64,000 bases of DNA from contig JACTAT010000037.1 of assembly GCA_014526335.1 (NCBI GenBank), forward strand, positions 14,706,831-14,770,830. The letters are read 5' to 3'. Each line of letters opens with the position of its first letter. Position 1 is the first letter of the stretch. Positions 14,101-24,690 of this stretch are shown here, one piece after another. The notes below the pieces were generated by a model. The model had not been told where the DNA came from, searched no databases, and saw only the letters and a list, made by a program, of their open reading frames with translations. The DNA is from Chrysaora quinquecirrha. Its lineage: Eukaryota > Cnidaria > Scyphozoa > Semaeostomeae > Pelagiidae. The position numbers were made by a program, and so were the translations under genes.

Positions 14101-14959
14101 AGAATCTGCAGACAGTCCCTTGGGTTGAATCTTACGGAGAGGTTGAGTTAAGTGTGACAGACAGCTGCCAACTTATCATTTTGATATCCTTTTATTTTGT
14201 CAAGAAAAATTAAAAGGGGTCATGTTAGATTGCAGTGCATGAGCATATGCAGCTAACTTGTCGCTACATTTTCTTGAGTTAAAAATGACCCGTCAAGGCA
14301 TCGTAACTGTATACTCTAATTATTGACAGCCTTATTTATCATATACACTTAGCGTACAAAAGTATTGCAACGCTTGACCTAAAATGGCGGCCAACAGTAG
14401 CCATAGGGCAAAAAACACATATTTATATAACAAAGCCATAACAGCTCAGGGGCTTCGCCAAACTTGATTTAGGCATGGAAATGTTCACAACTTCATTGAC
14501 CCTCACAGAGTAGACCATTCCAACTAATAAGGGCCTCGTTTTCAAAAAAATTGAAAATTAGGTGATTTTATTAGGTGATAGAGAAATTTCGACTTCAGAT
14601 TAAATCCAGCACCTTCTATTTAGTGTAGAGGCAACTTTTTGTGCTTCAAGTCCTTACGATATTGATTCTTAGCAATTAAAAGTTTGAAAATCTTTAAGGG
14701 ATTTGATCGTTGAGGGTGTAAAATAATTTCAACAACAAAACAAGTGAATGAAGTTTACTAAAAACATAGACTACCTAAGTGTAATTTTGTGTCATTTCGG
14801 CACTGACGTTTGTATGAGATTAGAAAATTTCTTACCTACCTTTTCATAAAACTCGTCTTCTTCTTTTCTTAGACTTATGTCTTCATCTTTTCTCGTGTCT
14901 ATTTTGAACCAGAGATCGTTTATTAGTGGCAAAGTGGGGTTAGGAAAGAAATTCGCCAT
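11186..14959 (-). CDS. ANAPC15: Anaphase-promoting complex subunit 15 (APC15)
   Basis: Subunit of the APC/C ubiquitin ligase; in the known family (animal APC15, yeast Mnd2) it promotes turnover of the mitotic checkpoint complex. I join four minus-strand exons: 14840-14959, 13468-13533, 12654-12770 and 11186-11236. All junctions are phase 0 with GT donors (GTAGGTAAG, GTAAGTG, GTAGCT) and AG acceptors, giving 117 residues against about 121 in human. Seen: an N-terminal MANFFPNPTLPLINDLWFKI with the FP...LWF.(L/I)D pattern of the family, exon 2 with LQ......(L/I)VPIGK, a very acidic exon 3 (runs of E and D) and an acidic end finishing in W. The start has a good context (AAAATGG). No other ORF competes. 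Two MITEs sit in its introns. The last exon, with a weak pyrimidine tract, is the least certain. Confidence 0.85.
11279..11642. mobile_element. MITE with TAGA(C/T)TTATTACACGAGTC termini
   Basis: The left terminus TAGATTTATTACACGAGTCC matches the reverse complement of the right terminus GACTCGTGTAATAAGTCTA. It is about 360 bp with no coding capacity. It lies just upstream of the last APC15 exon, within that gene's last intron. A single-ended relative begins near 51149. Confidence 0.7.
13611..14035. mobile_element. Single copy of the GGGGCCCTATGGGC element
   Basis: This copy begins TATAGGGGCCCTATGGGCAT, runs through GGTGATGATG-like low-complexity sequence and an AGTTAGTTAGTG microsatellite, and ends near TTTGAACATAAAAAC. 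The same sequence appears twice, mirrored, at 41941-43830. Here the minisatellite core is short. It occupies intron 1 of the APC15 gene. The His- and Pro-rich open frames on the minus strand are translations of the repeat. Confidence 0.75.
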
Positions 14960-15228
14960 TTTTCAGCAGTCACTTTGACCTCGATCTGGTGAAGCCTATT
15001 ATAATTCAATTCCAGGAATTCGGCTTTTGGGGAATAAAAACAAGGAAGTACACCGCGCCAACACAGCAGGAATGGTGTAATACCATAACGCTGCCAACAT
15101 TTTGCCGCCGGCGCGAAAAATGCTTTTTGCAATTGGCATATAATATCAAATTGCAATCGAGTGCAAAGATTAAGCTGAACAGGGAACAGAAGTAGCCTAA
15201 AACATAGGTACAATTTCACATCTTTGTA

Positions 15229-16111
15229 CAGTACAGGCCATAAATAACTTAACCTATGCGAATTTCGTACGAATTCGCGCGAATCGAATTCGTACGAATA
15301 CGAATTCGAATTTGGTGTTTTCTTTGCGAATTTCGCACAAATTTCGCTTCATTGTTTTGCGAATTTCGCTGTGAATTTGTTGCGCAATGCCTTGTGCTCA
15401 AGTGCTAATCGTTTGCGAAAATAATGCCTCTAGAATCTTATGCGAAATGATATCAAAACACGGAAGAATTTATATACAAAGGGAATTGAAAAAAGAAATG
15501 TAGAATTACAATTTTATCCTATTTTAAACGCTGTTTTAAATCGAAATCATCCTGTTCAAAATTCGGGGAGATTTTATCTATTAGAATCACCGTAACCTTT
15601 GCTAATGAAACAGTGAAAACCAAAGTTATAAGACATGACAAAACAAAAAATATCGTGCCTACAGTTTTACGATAACTCAAAATTGCTAAAGGTGTTGAAT
15701 TCATGATTTTAATGAGGGAGAAATACATTACAATATCAACACGATTTCGGCATCGAAGAAGGGAAAGCGGACTGAAGTTCATTAAGGTTCCGATAGAAAA
15801 TAATAAGTTAGCAGTGTTTTGGATATTTCAAACCACTATGGTGTGACGCTTCGATCTTATTCAATCTTGATTTCACAAATGATTTCAAAATGCAATGAAA
15901 TTCGCAAATTCTTACACAATCCTCACACTCTTTTTGAAAGCGATTTCGCAAACGAAATTCGTTTTCGAATACGAATTCGCAATCAAATTTCGTTTGCGAT
16001 TTTCGCATGTGCGAATTTCGAAAGTTTTCGCACGAATTCGTGCGAATTCGTGCGAATTCGCAAGTGCAAATTCGTACGAAAACAAGGTTAAGTTATTTCT
16101 GGCCTGTACTG
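15229..16111. mobile_element. Foldback element with GAATTCG-rich ends
   Basis: The left terminus CAGTACAGGCCATAAATAAC and the right terminus (reverse complement CAGTACAGGCCAGAAATAAC) form inverted repeats about 26 bp long, flanked by TA on both sides (15227-15228 and 16112-16113). Inside each end is a cluster of GCGAATTCG/CGTACGAATTCG units, again mirrored. At 883 bp with no transposase it is non-autonomous; the TA duplication suggests a Tc1/mariner-type mobiliser. Confidence 0.8.
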
Positions 16112-16344
16112 TATATGTTTCAAAGAAGGATCTTCAGTGTTGATTATTTGATAGTACTAAAACAATATCAATATAACAAAAGTGGTGAAAAATTAAAGCA
16201 CTGCAATATAACACCAAAAAACAAAACATCTACAAGAAGAAATCAACATCTTAGAAAAAATCAGTAGAAAATCATAAAATTCTTGCTATCTTCATCTGCT
16301 TGCAACTGTTGTGCTTGTTTTATACAAAGTGAATCACTGATGGT

Positions 16345-19300
16345 TTAGATAGCTCCACTCTTGACTTGTGGTGGCTGGTAGGCTTGTGCTGGTGGATATG
16401 CAGGCTGGTACTGTGGTGGTTGTTGACCAAATCCAGATGGGTAGCCTGCAGGAATATGTTCTTGGACAACCAATCCAGTTGGTTCAGCCTACAAAATTAA
16501 AATGTCATCAAAACTAGAAGCCTAACATAATGCTTAGAAAAGTTATTCTGCATCAGATTGTTTAGAATAACTAAAAACATATGGAGTTTTTATGTAGAAA
16601 TTTGCCCCTTTGTGCCTCATTCAAGATGTAATGGGATTTCAGATGTGGAATATATTTATCATCTTTTTTCTCTTATATTGAACATATCATTAAATTTGGC
16701 TTTTCTTCAAATGAACTTGCTTTTCACACAATACACACTTAGTTATAAAGAATACTTAGTTGCAACCCTGCAAGTTCCAAACAGGTATACTAATGCTCAG
16801 CCTGCTTGTCTCACTCTTTTGGGCTCAATTTCTCAAAAAATGATCTTCCCACTCCAAAAGTGCGTTTTAGTCTGGAGAGGGTTTGCAAACCTGCACTCAG
16901 AACTTAGCTGGTATTCTAATAAGGGTGACTTACAGAAGAAAGTGCAAAGGAAGAAATCCATTGACTTACAGCAGTACAGCAGGCAGAAACACATCCCAAA
17001 ATTGAAGATGCCAATGTTATAACTGCAGAGAGCAAACAACAAATGGCGACAGCCCACAAAGCAGCAAGCAATTCTGTCAATGTTGCACAAGTTGCTGCAA
17101 GAGAATTTGAAAAGCAAAATTACGTCTCTTCAATTTTTAAACTGGACTTTCAAAACTATAAATTCCCTGCTTTGGCTTTTCTGGTTCATGTATAATACAG
17201 ATTAAACAAAAAATGTTTTCAAGGAGCAAAATTTCGACAAAATTCTTGTTGTCAGCAAAACCAGAGAAGCTTACAGCTTAGTCCTGTTGTGAAAAATAGC
17301 AGATTTAAAGAGTTTACACATCTTTTTTATAAGGAACACCTTTATAGGGAACTTGAGGCTGAAAATGGCCTGAAGAATAAGGAACAGTTAAGGAAATGGT
17401 CATGCTAAAATTTATGGAAAAATTAAGAAGGAACAATGAAAGACGGTAAAAGATTTAAACAACATTAAGAAATTCTTCTTTTTCTTAAATTTCATACTGT
17501 AGTAAGTAAGAACAATAAGATATCCACTGTAGCAAATAGTGCCATTGGTCCAGGAAAACAGAACAGAAGAAAGCAACCTTTTTGTTAATGACAAAACTAG
17601 CCTGTGCACCACTGACCTGCTCCTCCTGAAGAAAAGGAGGAGACCTTTCCATTAGGATGAGGCTTGTGCACAGGCTAAGAAAAGCTAATTTAAGATTTTG
17701 AGCAATGAAAAAATAAGGAACTAATAAGGAATTTTGAGTCTCAAATGGTAGAAAAAAATAAGTAACTTGAGGCCCAGAGCAAACTAAGGTTCCTTATAAA
17801 AAAAGATGTGTAATCACCACTCTATATTCGTAATAAATTACAAGATGTTGGTGTTTATATGTTCAAGGGCAATTTATTGAAGCAAAAGGCAGATTTGGTC
17901 CAATATAATCAAAGTAAGCCTTACATGAGAATGTCAGAACAGTGCCATCATAGTTGCAGTAGCAATAGCTGCCAGATGTGTAGCAATAGCTTGTTGCATC
18001 TTGCAGTACAACACCGGAAGCACTCAAGAAAACAAACAGAGCAATGCTTCCAACTCCAAGCAGAATAAAGCCAATTATATTCAGAATCATGAAACCAATC
18101 ATCTGAAAAAAAAAACAAGAACACCTCACAAATTCTGGGAATGAAAAAGACATATTTGAAAACTACCATCACAGCCAACTACTACAGTGGCATACCCAAG
18201 GGAGGAAAAGGGGGATGTGGACCCCCCACTCCTCTAAAATATCATCCTTGAGATTTGTCCAAAAACATTTTAAAACTCATTGGGGGGCAAAAAGGGCATT
18301 TCCCAACATTTGCAAGAGTGTGGAGGGCGTGGTCTGAAAAAAGTTTTTCCAGACCCCCCACTACTTCAGACCTGGATACGCCACTATGAACTACTGGCTT
18401 GTGTCATCACTGTTCACAGCCCCTTGTTTATGAAAAAAATCCTTAAAAAAATTTCAGCTTTTTTATACTGTTCACTAACTTTAAAACTGCCTTTGAAATA
18501 CTTAAAGCCCAGGGCTTTATCCTGTGGTACGACCAGGTCTCAAAAAAGAAGTCTATTCAAACTATACTAGTGCTGTTCTTTAGAAGAAAAAGTTCTCAAA
18601 AAATGAGCTGCTTTATGCAATTACTGCATAATGGCAACGCAGAAAAATGCTCCTTCCTATTTTCCCAATGCTTCCTTTGTATTTTCCCCCTGGAAACAAT
18701 TTTATGCTGCAAGAGACTCCACGATATCAGTAAACAATCAATGAAAATTTGTGAAAAACAAAAAAGAAAAAAAACATTGCTTTTCATTGAACTGCACCAA
18801 AATTCCCTTACCAGCCTAAAAGCACAGGGAATAACACTGGTGATAAAACTGCAAGAAAATTTATTAAAGATTTTAGAAATATTTCATACTTACACATCCA
18901 TTATTCTTTGTGGCTCCAGTTACAATGCCAAGAATTCCAGGAACAAGGTACTGCGGATGCAAAAAATTACTACAATCATTGATTCTCACGTGTTTATTTG
19001 GTAGTCAATTGAGCCTTATGATATACCAATATGTCCCTATCATTGCTCCTTTTTGTAGATACTAATGTAAAAGTTGACCCTTTGTACAATTCCCCCCATA
19101 AGACAGAGACCCAAAACTTTTGTATTTTGTTACCACTTTGAACTTATTTTTTGTACCATTCATCGAGTACTGTTTTTGGATCATAATTTTAGGTTTATGA
19201 AACCTCTTCTTACACACTGGTATCTGGCACAGTTGATATCTCATTATCACTGCACCAGAGGAACAGATGAGGAACCAAATGGATTTTATTTTCTCGCATA

Positions 19301-21895
19301 CCACTTTATAAGGAACCTACATGTAGAAGGCCCAAAAAGTTCAAAGAACTTATACTACTAAAGAGAAAATCACTAAGGAACTTTTCATTGTTCAATATTT
19401 TTATCACTGCAAACAATCAAGAATTAGAAAGCCTGTTCCATTCATTTGCAATCACATAAATTGTACTTTGCGCATGCATCAAATGTTTATTTGAGTAGTT
19501 TCAAGCTTTGCTTACATGCAAATGTCTCTGTACAGTAGTCATTGTACTGTATGTGCAGTTAAAATTAAGGAACTATTAAGGAACTTTTGGAACTACAATT
19601 GCCTCAAATGAGGTCCAAAAATAAGGAACTTTAAGAACTAGGCCTTGAGCAAGGTTCTTTATAAAAAAAAGCTTGTACCCATGTGTGCACACCTGTAAAC
19701 GAAAAGCCTATGTGACCTTTGGGAACAGATCCACTAACGATATGTTTCCCTGTAAGTTAGGTCTTAAGGTTTGATTTCTAGGCAAGCAGTGCTTACGCAT
19801 GCTGCTATGACTCAGACATTTTTTGTTCCACTTGCCCTTTGAGTCCAGTGAAAAAAGGAAAGGTATTTGGAACAACTGACAGAGGAAAATGTGGAAATGT
19901 ATAGGAACAGAAAATTAGTGGCGTTACACATGACTTGCCTGATTCTGATTTTCAAAGCAACAGGGTTTTCAGAAACTTAATCCTAAAGATCTGGGATTCT
20001 CAGATTCCAGCTTTGAGGTTCCAGGTGTTCAAGATTCCATGTTTTATCCAGATTCTAAATTCCACATTCCAGGTTTTAAATTAACTTTAAGGTAGCCATT
20101 GTGAAGATTTTTTCTCACTGTCTCCAGTGTCTCTCACCCTGAAGGTTTCTTCCGTCATTGTTTTTTTGTTTATCTTAAAAGTTTCAAATTAAGACGTTGA
20201 GCTTAACTAGCTTTCCTCGACAAATTTTGCCTGATTACGGTTAACCCTTTAAGGCCTGGGACCAAACAAGGGAGCCTATAAAGCAATTTAATGCTTATGC
20301 TGTCTCTATGGGGTCATGTTATTGCATATTCATTGCTTTTTTGAGAAAGGAATGTGCAGTTTGGAAAAAAATTTTTGTACACATATGTGCACGCCAGGTA
20401 TTAGAGGAATGAAAAATACACATTTGTCAAGATGTAAAATGATACAATATCTCTATTTTAGGATTCTAATACTTAAAACTAACTACATCAGATGGACATC
20501 ATACATAAATAAAGTTAACATTTGAGTAATTTGTCAAGAATGAAGCTTTTCCATCAATTTTGATTCTGCCGATGCACTTTTCTGCATTTTATTAACCAAC
20601 AATTCACTTTCTTTCATGCCATACAAAGACTGGAACCTGAAAATAAGAAAACTTAAGCATTATAAACAGCTACTCATGCAAAAAACATGTCTAAGAAGAC
20701 AACCAAAATAATTTATGGGTTTTCATGAGTTCCTGGTGTACACATATGTGTACAAAAATTTCCAATTTGTGTCAAAAAACCAAAAAAAGGGAGCAAAATA
20801 AATTTAAAGCTAGGAAGTATTATATTGGGATGATAAATCATCATGGAATAAGCTACGGAAAGGGAAAAAACAGTTTTTGAGAGATAGGTTTGGGCCTAAA
20901 TTTTTATTCCCCAAGTTCCTGATGTACACAAAAGTGCACACAGGACAAAAAGTTTAATTTTGATAAATGTGCAAGTTGCAGCCTAGTAATTTTTTCATAA
21001 AAGGTAAAGTAAAGCCTTTCTTCATGTATTTCATTCGTTTATTCTTTATTATAAAGCATTTATAATCATAAATTTCAAAAAATATAGCGCTTAGGCCAGA
21101 ACTTACCGTCCACCATTACAGCACGCCAAGAGCTCATCTTCAAAGAAGGCCATAACATCTCCCAGCATGCAATACGAGCATTTTCCCTCAGCCTGGTCCA
21201 TGTTAAACATAATCACCGCATTTGAGGGTCAAAAAAATGAGTGAATCCAGCGCAACGGGGAAAAATAAAATGTACACTTTTGTGTACGCCAGGCCTTAAA
21301 GGGTTAAGACAGCAGTTTTATGAATGTGTGGGCTATTTTTACGAAAGATTGGAAGAGTGCATCGCAAAACTGCCACATTCCGCAGGCATGAACCAAATGT
21401 GACACAACTTTGATATTATAACAAAATAAAGAGTTCACATTGTAATCGATGAAACTCATATAGTCTACTGTAGGAATTAAAATGTTGATCAGACAGAAGT
21501 AAAGTCAGCACGCCATTTTCTGTTCCATTCCGCATGAGTTCCGCAAAGACGCCATCATCAACCATCCGAAATCCGGTGGAAAGTTTTTCCTGTTAGATTT
21601 TGCTCGAAAATACAACTTAATTTAGAAAATAAAAATTTGAAACGTAACAAAAGTTGCGAACATATAAAGTACAAATTAGTAACGAAAATTTTCAGTGGAA
21701 AATAAGATTGCGAGTCGAAAAAAAATTACAAAAAGAGGAACCTACCACGAATCCTGCCCAATACGGCGAGTACAGTGCGTTGCTAACTTTCGAGGCGGCA
21801 ACAAAACTGGCTACAATGATTGCAATTCCCATGAGAACTTCAATCACACCAAAGATAATGGCAGTAATGGCATGGCCACGGGTTACTCTCGCCAT
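16345..21895 (-). CDS. MS4A/CD20-like four-transmembrane protein
   Basis: Probable plasma-membrane tetraspan; the specific function is unknown. Five minus-strand exons: 21746-21895, 18894-18950, 17925-18102, 16970-17094 and 16345-16488 (phases 0,0,1,0), giving 217 residues with consensus donors (GTAGGT, GTAAGT, GTAAGG, GTAAGT). Seen: a hydrophobic segment at about 9-35, a second at 47-66 (AGFVYLVPGILGIVTGA), a third at 70-97, then a cysteine-rich loop (DATSYCYTSGSYCYCNYDG), a fourth at about 129-162, and a proline/glutamine/tyrosine tail (GYPSGFGQQPPQYQPAYPP) ending VKSGAI. Topology, loop position and length match the MS4A family; an IL-4-induced or other CD20-like tetraspan is the alternative. 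The start at 21895 has an AAAATGG context; an in-frame ATG at 21907 would add four residues. Intron 1 holds the piggyBac-like element and a TA-flanked MITE. Confidence 0.8.
17317..17810. mobile_element. TA-flanked MITE, ATAAGGAAC family
   Basis: Termini are CACATCTTTTTTATAAGGAA and its near-exact complement, flanked by TA at both ends (17315-17316, 17811-17812). The element lies in intron 3 of the tetraspan gene. Related copies occur at 19301-19675 and 34436-34834, with partial copies at 29660-29860, 41756-41935 and 58300-58388. Confidence 0.85.
18181..18390. mobile_element. Short inverted-repeat element
   Basis: CAGTGGCATACCCAAGGG near 18187 is mirrored by TGGATACGCCACTATG near 18371, with purine-rich GGGGG sequence between. 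It has no coding capacity. It lies in intron 2 of the tetraspan gene. Confidence 0.5.
19301..19675. mobile_element. TA-flanked MITE, ATAAGGAAC family (second copy)
   Basis: It starts CCACTTTATAAGGAACCTAC and ends GGTTCTTTATAAAAAAAAGC, with TA following. The internal sequence (TTATCACTGCAAACAATCAA) matches the copies at 34.4 and 41.8 kb. The left terminus is slightly truncated. Confidence 0.8.
20245..21303. mobile_element. piggyBac-like non-autonomous element
   Basis: Termini CCCTTTAAGGCCTGG are perfect 15-bp inverted repeats, each flanked by TTAA (20241-20244 and 21304-21307), the target duplication typical of piggyBac. Subterminal palindromes of the TGTACACATATGTG type recur near 20378, 20738, 20930 and 21270. 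At 1,059 bp it cannot hold a piggyBac transposase. It does hold a two-exon reading frame on the minus strand (separate entry). It sits in intron 1 of the tetraspan gene. Confidence 0.85.
20534..21201 (-). CDS. Small two-exon reading frame inside the piggyBac-like element
   Basis: I do not recognise the product. Exon 1, 21107-21201, begins ATGGACCAGG and ends at a consensus GTAAGT donor; exon 2, 20534-20636, follows a TTTTCAG acceptor and ends in TGA. Joining them keeps the frame (CG plus G) and yields 65 residues: N-terminal MDQAEGKCSYCMLGDVMAFF with a CxxC, then acidic residues and a CC pair, and a Lys/Glu/Ser-rich helical-looking C-terminus ending LMEKLHS. Both exons lie wholly between the transposon's inverted repeats, on the same strand as the host tetraspan gene. 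It could be a captured host gene piece, an element-encoded accessory protein, or chance. No polyadenylation signal close to the stop was found. Confidence 0.45.
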
Positions 21896-22201
21896 TTTCA
21901 AAAACAAGAGCTGTTTCGCAACTTGAGCAACGATGCAGACAAGCTTGAGGTTATTGCAGAAGGTGAGCGAGCGAGCGAGAAGTTACAGTACCGAAGACGA
22001 CACACAAGCTGTGCATGAACCACATAAATTTGCATAATAATGCTTTCTCAAAGAATTTACTTGGCGCGTTATGACGTAATTTCCGGATGAGTGTTCTGAG
22101 AAAACAAACGCTTCCCAGAAAGCCAGCCAAAGAAGGTGGTCGTGGTCATGTCTCTGTAGGGACAATGGTTCAATACATACCTATTCAAAACATCTGTCCG
22201 A

Positions 22202-22720
22202 AATTTTACGCGCGGGGGGGCAAGCGCCCCTCTTGCCTTTTCCTAAGGGGGGCAAGGGGGGCAAAAGTGCCCTTTTAAGGAAAAACAATAATTTACTTTC
22301 ACAACGTTAAATACGATGCCATATCTTCATTTCCTTATCAGAAACACAACAACAACGAAAATTGACTTGCAATTGCAAATTCAAAATAAGCAATATGCGA
22401 TCTTTATGCGATTCGGAATGAGGACATGTGGAGAAATAGCTAAAATTATTGTGGAAGAACATGATTAATATTCGTTGAAACATTTCTGATAGCATTTCAA
22501 GCCAATCTAAAGGGCGTGGCCACAAAACTTTTCCCGGGGGAGTACCCCCAGACCCCCAGATTTTCGGCTCGCTTCGCTCGCTATCGTTCTCAACTGCCCT
22601 TACGTTTCCATTGGCCCCCCTTGCCCTACCATCGCTCCGGCGTCCCTGCTTAAGTAACTCCGTAGGAAGGAGAAAATCTTTTGGAGGACTGAATTGTCTA
22701 GAGAATATTAAGAACAATAG
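22202..22720. mobile_element. Probable G-rich transposon remnant
   Basis: GGGGGGGCAAGCGCCCCTCTTGCC-type sequence near 22212 and GGCCCCCCTTGCCCTACC near 22612 are mirrored purine/pyrimidine runs around an AT-rich core. The 136-codon open frame on the minus strand crosses these G runs and does not look like a host protein. I cannot define exact ends. Confidence 0.4.
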
Positions 22721-22914
22721 AATCCCATCTTATATACCCCTAAAACAATGGACTTCATGAATAATTTTGATGATGCAGCCCCCAGTCCCCCAGTTGCCAC
22801 AGCCCTCACGTTAAATGCTTTGGCGAGGACTCGAGGAGCCTACATTCCTGTTTTCTGTTGATAACAATCGATAAAATTTACTTGATGCAGTAATAAAATA
22901 ACAGGCTCATTTCA

Positions 22915-23025
22915 ATATTTCAGTTCTTAGATTCCAGTTTCAAGATTTTAGTTCCCAGATTCCAGGATTCCAGTTTCCATATTCCAGTTCCCACATTCCA
23001 GTTTGTTTTCAAGATTCAAAAGCAA
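22915..23025. repeat. Degenerate ATTCCAGTTCC repeat
   Basis: Units like AGATTCCAGTTTC, TTCCAGTTCCCA and ATTCCAGTTTG repeat imperfectly every 14-16 bases. A similar patch lies near 19990-20090. It is upstream of the IF-3 gene; no regulatory role can be read from it. Confidence 0.6.
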
Positions 23026-23183
23026 ATTCCTTCCACTCTTTCCTTCATGTCTTCAAAATGGGTGAAAGGTGAAGAGAAGTGCATGTCCTGTGTTTGCCTT
23101 GCTAGGCTGCTTTCTTTCATCTTAGTAGTGATCGGTAGGAAATTATAATAATCTTTCTAAAGGGATTATTGCGTTCATAAAGA

Positions 23184-23879
23184 ATGATTGCCTTCAGGGT
23201 GATCGCCATTTCTTGTCAACGTTTTGCATGTATCAATGCTGGAAAAAGAACGAGGAATTTAGGCCAACTTTTTTGGGGATCAGCTGAAATTGGCACAAAT
23301 CGAAAAGAGATATCCTCAGCACATGCTTTCAAGAAACAAAGCTTTCATTCGACACCTAGTTTTATATATTTTCAAAGCAATAATGAAACTAGCAAAGGAC
23401 AATCAAATGAAATCCATTTGATCGATGAAAATGGAAAAAGTCAGGGGATCATGTCATTGAAACAAGCAAAAGAAGAAGCAAAGTCTAAAGATTATCAACT
23501 GCACCTTGTAAAAGCACCACACCATAACAATCCTCATGCAGTGTACAAATTACTGTCTAAAAAGGATATGTATTCTTTGCAGAAGAAAAGTAGAGAGAAG
23601 GAACGTAATGTTCATAAAAATCAATCAAAACCGAAAGAGCTGTCATTAAGCACTGATATTGCAGGACAGGATTTAAATTGGAAATTGAAAAAAATTGAAG
23701 AATTTCTCAAAGAAAATCATAGGATTAAAGTAATTATCAACAGAAAATACAAATCAAAGACCAATCTGAAGGATTTTATGCAACAAATTCTTGACAAGAT
23801 TGAGAATGGTGAAATCTATGGAAGCTTAGTGGAAACTGAAAGAAGAATTAGATTTGTTTTAAAACCGGTTAAATCATAA
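23184..23879 (+). CDS. MTIF3: Mitochondrial translation initiation factor IF-3
   Basis: Acts on the mitochondrial small ribosomal subunit, keeping subunits apart and checking the start codon. Single exon, 231 residues. Seen: an N-terminal presequence of about 70 residues rich in Arg, Ser and Ala and lacking acidic residues at first (MIAFRVIAISCQRFACINAG); the IF3 N-domain at about 75-128 with EIHLIDENGKSQGIMSLKQA; a Lys-rich linker at 130-150; the C-domain at about 151-228 with the pattern LNWKLKKIEEFLKENHRIKV followed by a short hairpin and RRIRFVLKP. Length is close to other animal MTIF3 proteins and the order of domains is complete. An AATAAA at 24163-24168 could serve its 3' end. The first ATG is chosen because the presequence is needed and no upstream in-frame ATG precedes it after a stop. 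Confidence 0.9.
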   Translation: MIAFRVIAISCQRFACINAGKRTRNLGQLFWGSAEIGTNRKEISSAHAFKKQSFHSTPSFIYFQSNNETSKGQSNEIHLIDENGKSQGIMSLKQAKEEAKSKDYQLHLVKAPHHNNPHAVYKLLSKKDMYSLQKKSREKERNVHKNQSKPKELSLSTDIAGQDLNWKLKKIEEFLKENHRIKVIINRKYKSKTNLKDFMQQILDKIENGEIYGSLVETERRIRFVLKPVKS

Positions 23880-23913
23880 AAAAGAGTGTTTGAAACATAA
23901 AGACCTTAATTAA

Positions 23914-24160
23914 TTATTCTTTATCTATTTTGGTCAAGGGTTTTCTTAAAACATGGGTTTGAAATTTTTGAAAGTATGCCTTCGGAGGAATTTCACCATA
24001 AACCCTTGCAAAAGTACCATAACACCCGTAGCACTTAAGTCCAAGCCTGTTTTCAAATTTAGAATACCTCCCCTGCATAAAAATCACATTAGCTTTTGTG
24101 TTTTCGATTAGGGATTGATTACAATAAGGGCAGCATATGTGTTTGCATGTAATTAATCTA
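23914..24160 (-). CDS. Possible terminal exon with two CxxC pairs
   Basis: An open stretch of about 81 codons ends in TAA at 23914, only 34 bases from the IF-3 stop on the other strand (convergent). It reads CKHICCPYCNQ, then about thirty residues, then GLKCYGCYGTF, which resembles a zinc ribbon (CPYC...CYGC), and ends KPLTKIDKE. A possible acceptor (TTTTATTAG) precedes it at 24161; another (TTTATGCAG) lies inside it, before GRYSKFEN. Upstream exons were not found with certainty. I do not recognise the family. It could be a real gene's last exon or a chance frame in the IF-3 3' untranslated region. Confidence 0.35.
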
Positions 24161-24495
24161 CTAATAAAATATGTACATACTGTATAAAATCATTTGTGCT
24201 AATTACTTTGCTAAGAATACAAACCAATACCAAATTAAACAAATGTCTATTACAAAGGTTGATTTCCAAACAGGTAAAAAAGCAAAGAAGGTGCATGTTG
24301 AACTGGAATGAAGTTTTCTCTGGGAGATCACAACCTAGACTTGGTTCAAACATGTTCAATGTGTTTTTGAAAACTAAAACAACATAATACTGAGAAAAAA
24401 GTACATGTTAAAATGTAGGGACAAGAATAATTCTTGTGCAAGGAAGTACATCATTTTTCACCAGCTGTGTTTGTTTATTGATCGATATACAAAAA

Positions 24496-24690
24496 TTACT
24501 GAAGGACAATTTTTACAAAATGAATAAGATTTGATCCACGGTGGATCAGGCGATCAAATGCTTTAAACAGATCTATGTCATTGGTGGCTACTACTAGATT
24601 TGATGACCAAAGAGAAGTAATAGAGTTGGCATTAGAGGGAAATTTCTTAAGACAAGCAGAACCACATTTAGAACAACATGTAGACTGTAT
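24496..24690 (-). CDS. Possible exon with Cys pairs, antisense to another open frame
   Basis: After a CTATACAG acceptor the minus strand reads STCCSKCGSACLKKFPSNAN and stays open to a TAA at 24496, with AATAAA about 25 bases downstream (near 24480). An internal GTAAAA after HF could splice instead to the GRYSKFEN acceptor of the exon at 24.0 kb in phase 0, which would unite two Cys-pair exons. The opposite strand is open too (24575-24826), so strand choice is uncertain. I do not recognise the product. Confidence 0.25.
   Translation of the reverse strand: MQSTCCSKCGSACLKKFPSNANSITSLWSSNLVVATNDIDLFKAFDRLIHRGSNLIHFVKIVLQ

Noticed and set aside
16558..17022. 154-codon plus-strand frame
   Set aside because: It lies antisense to tetraspan exon 4 and its introns and has no recognisable domain.
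22307..22717. 136-codon minus-strand frame
   Set aside because: It crosses G-rich mirrored repeat sequence, lacks family resemblance and has no splice or start context.
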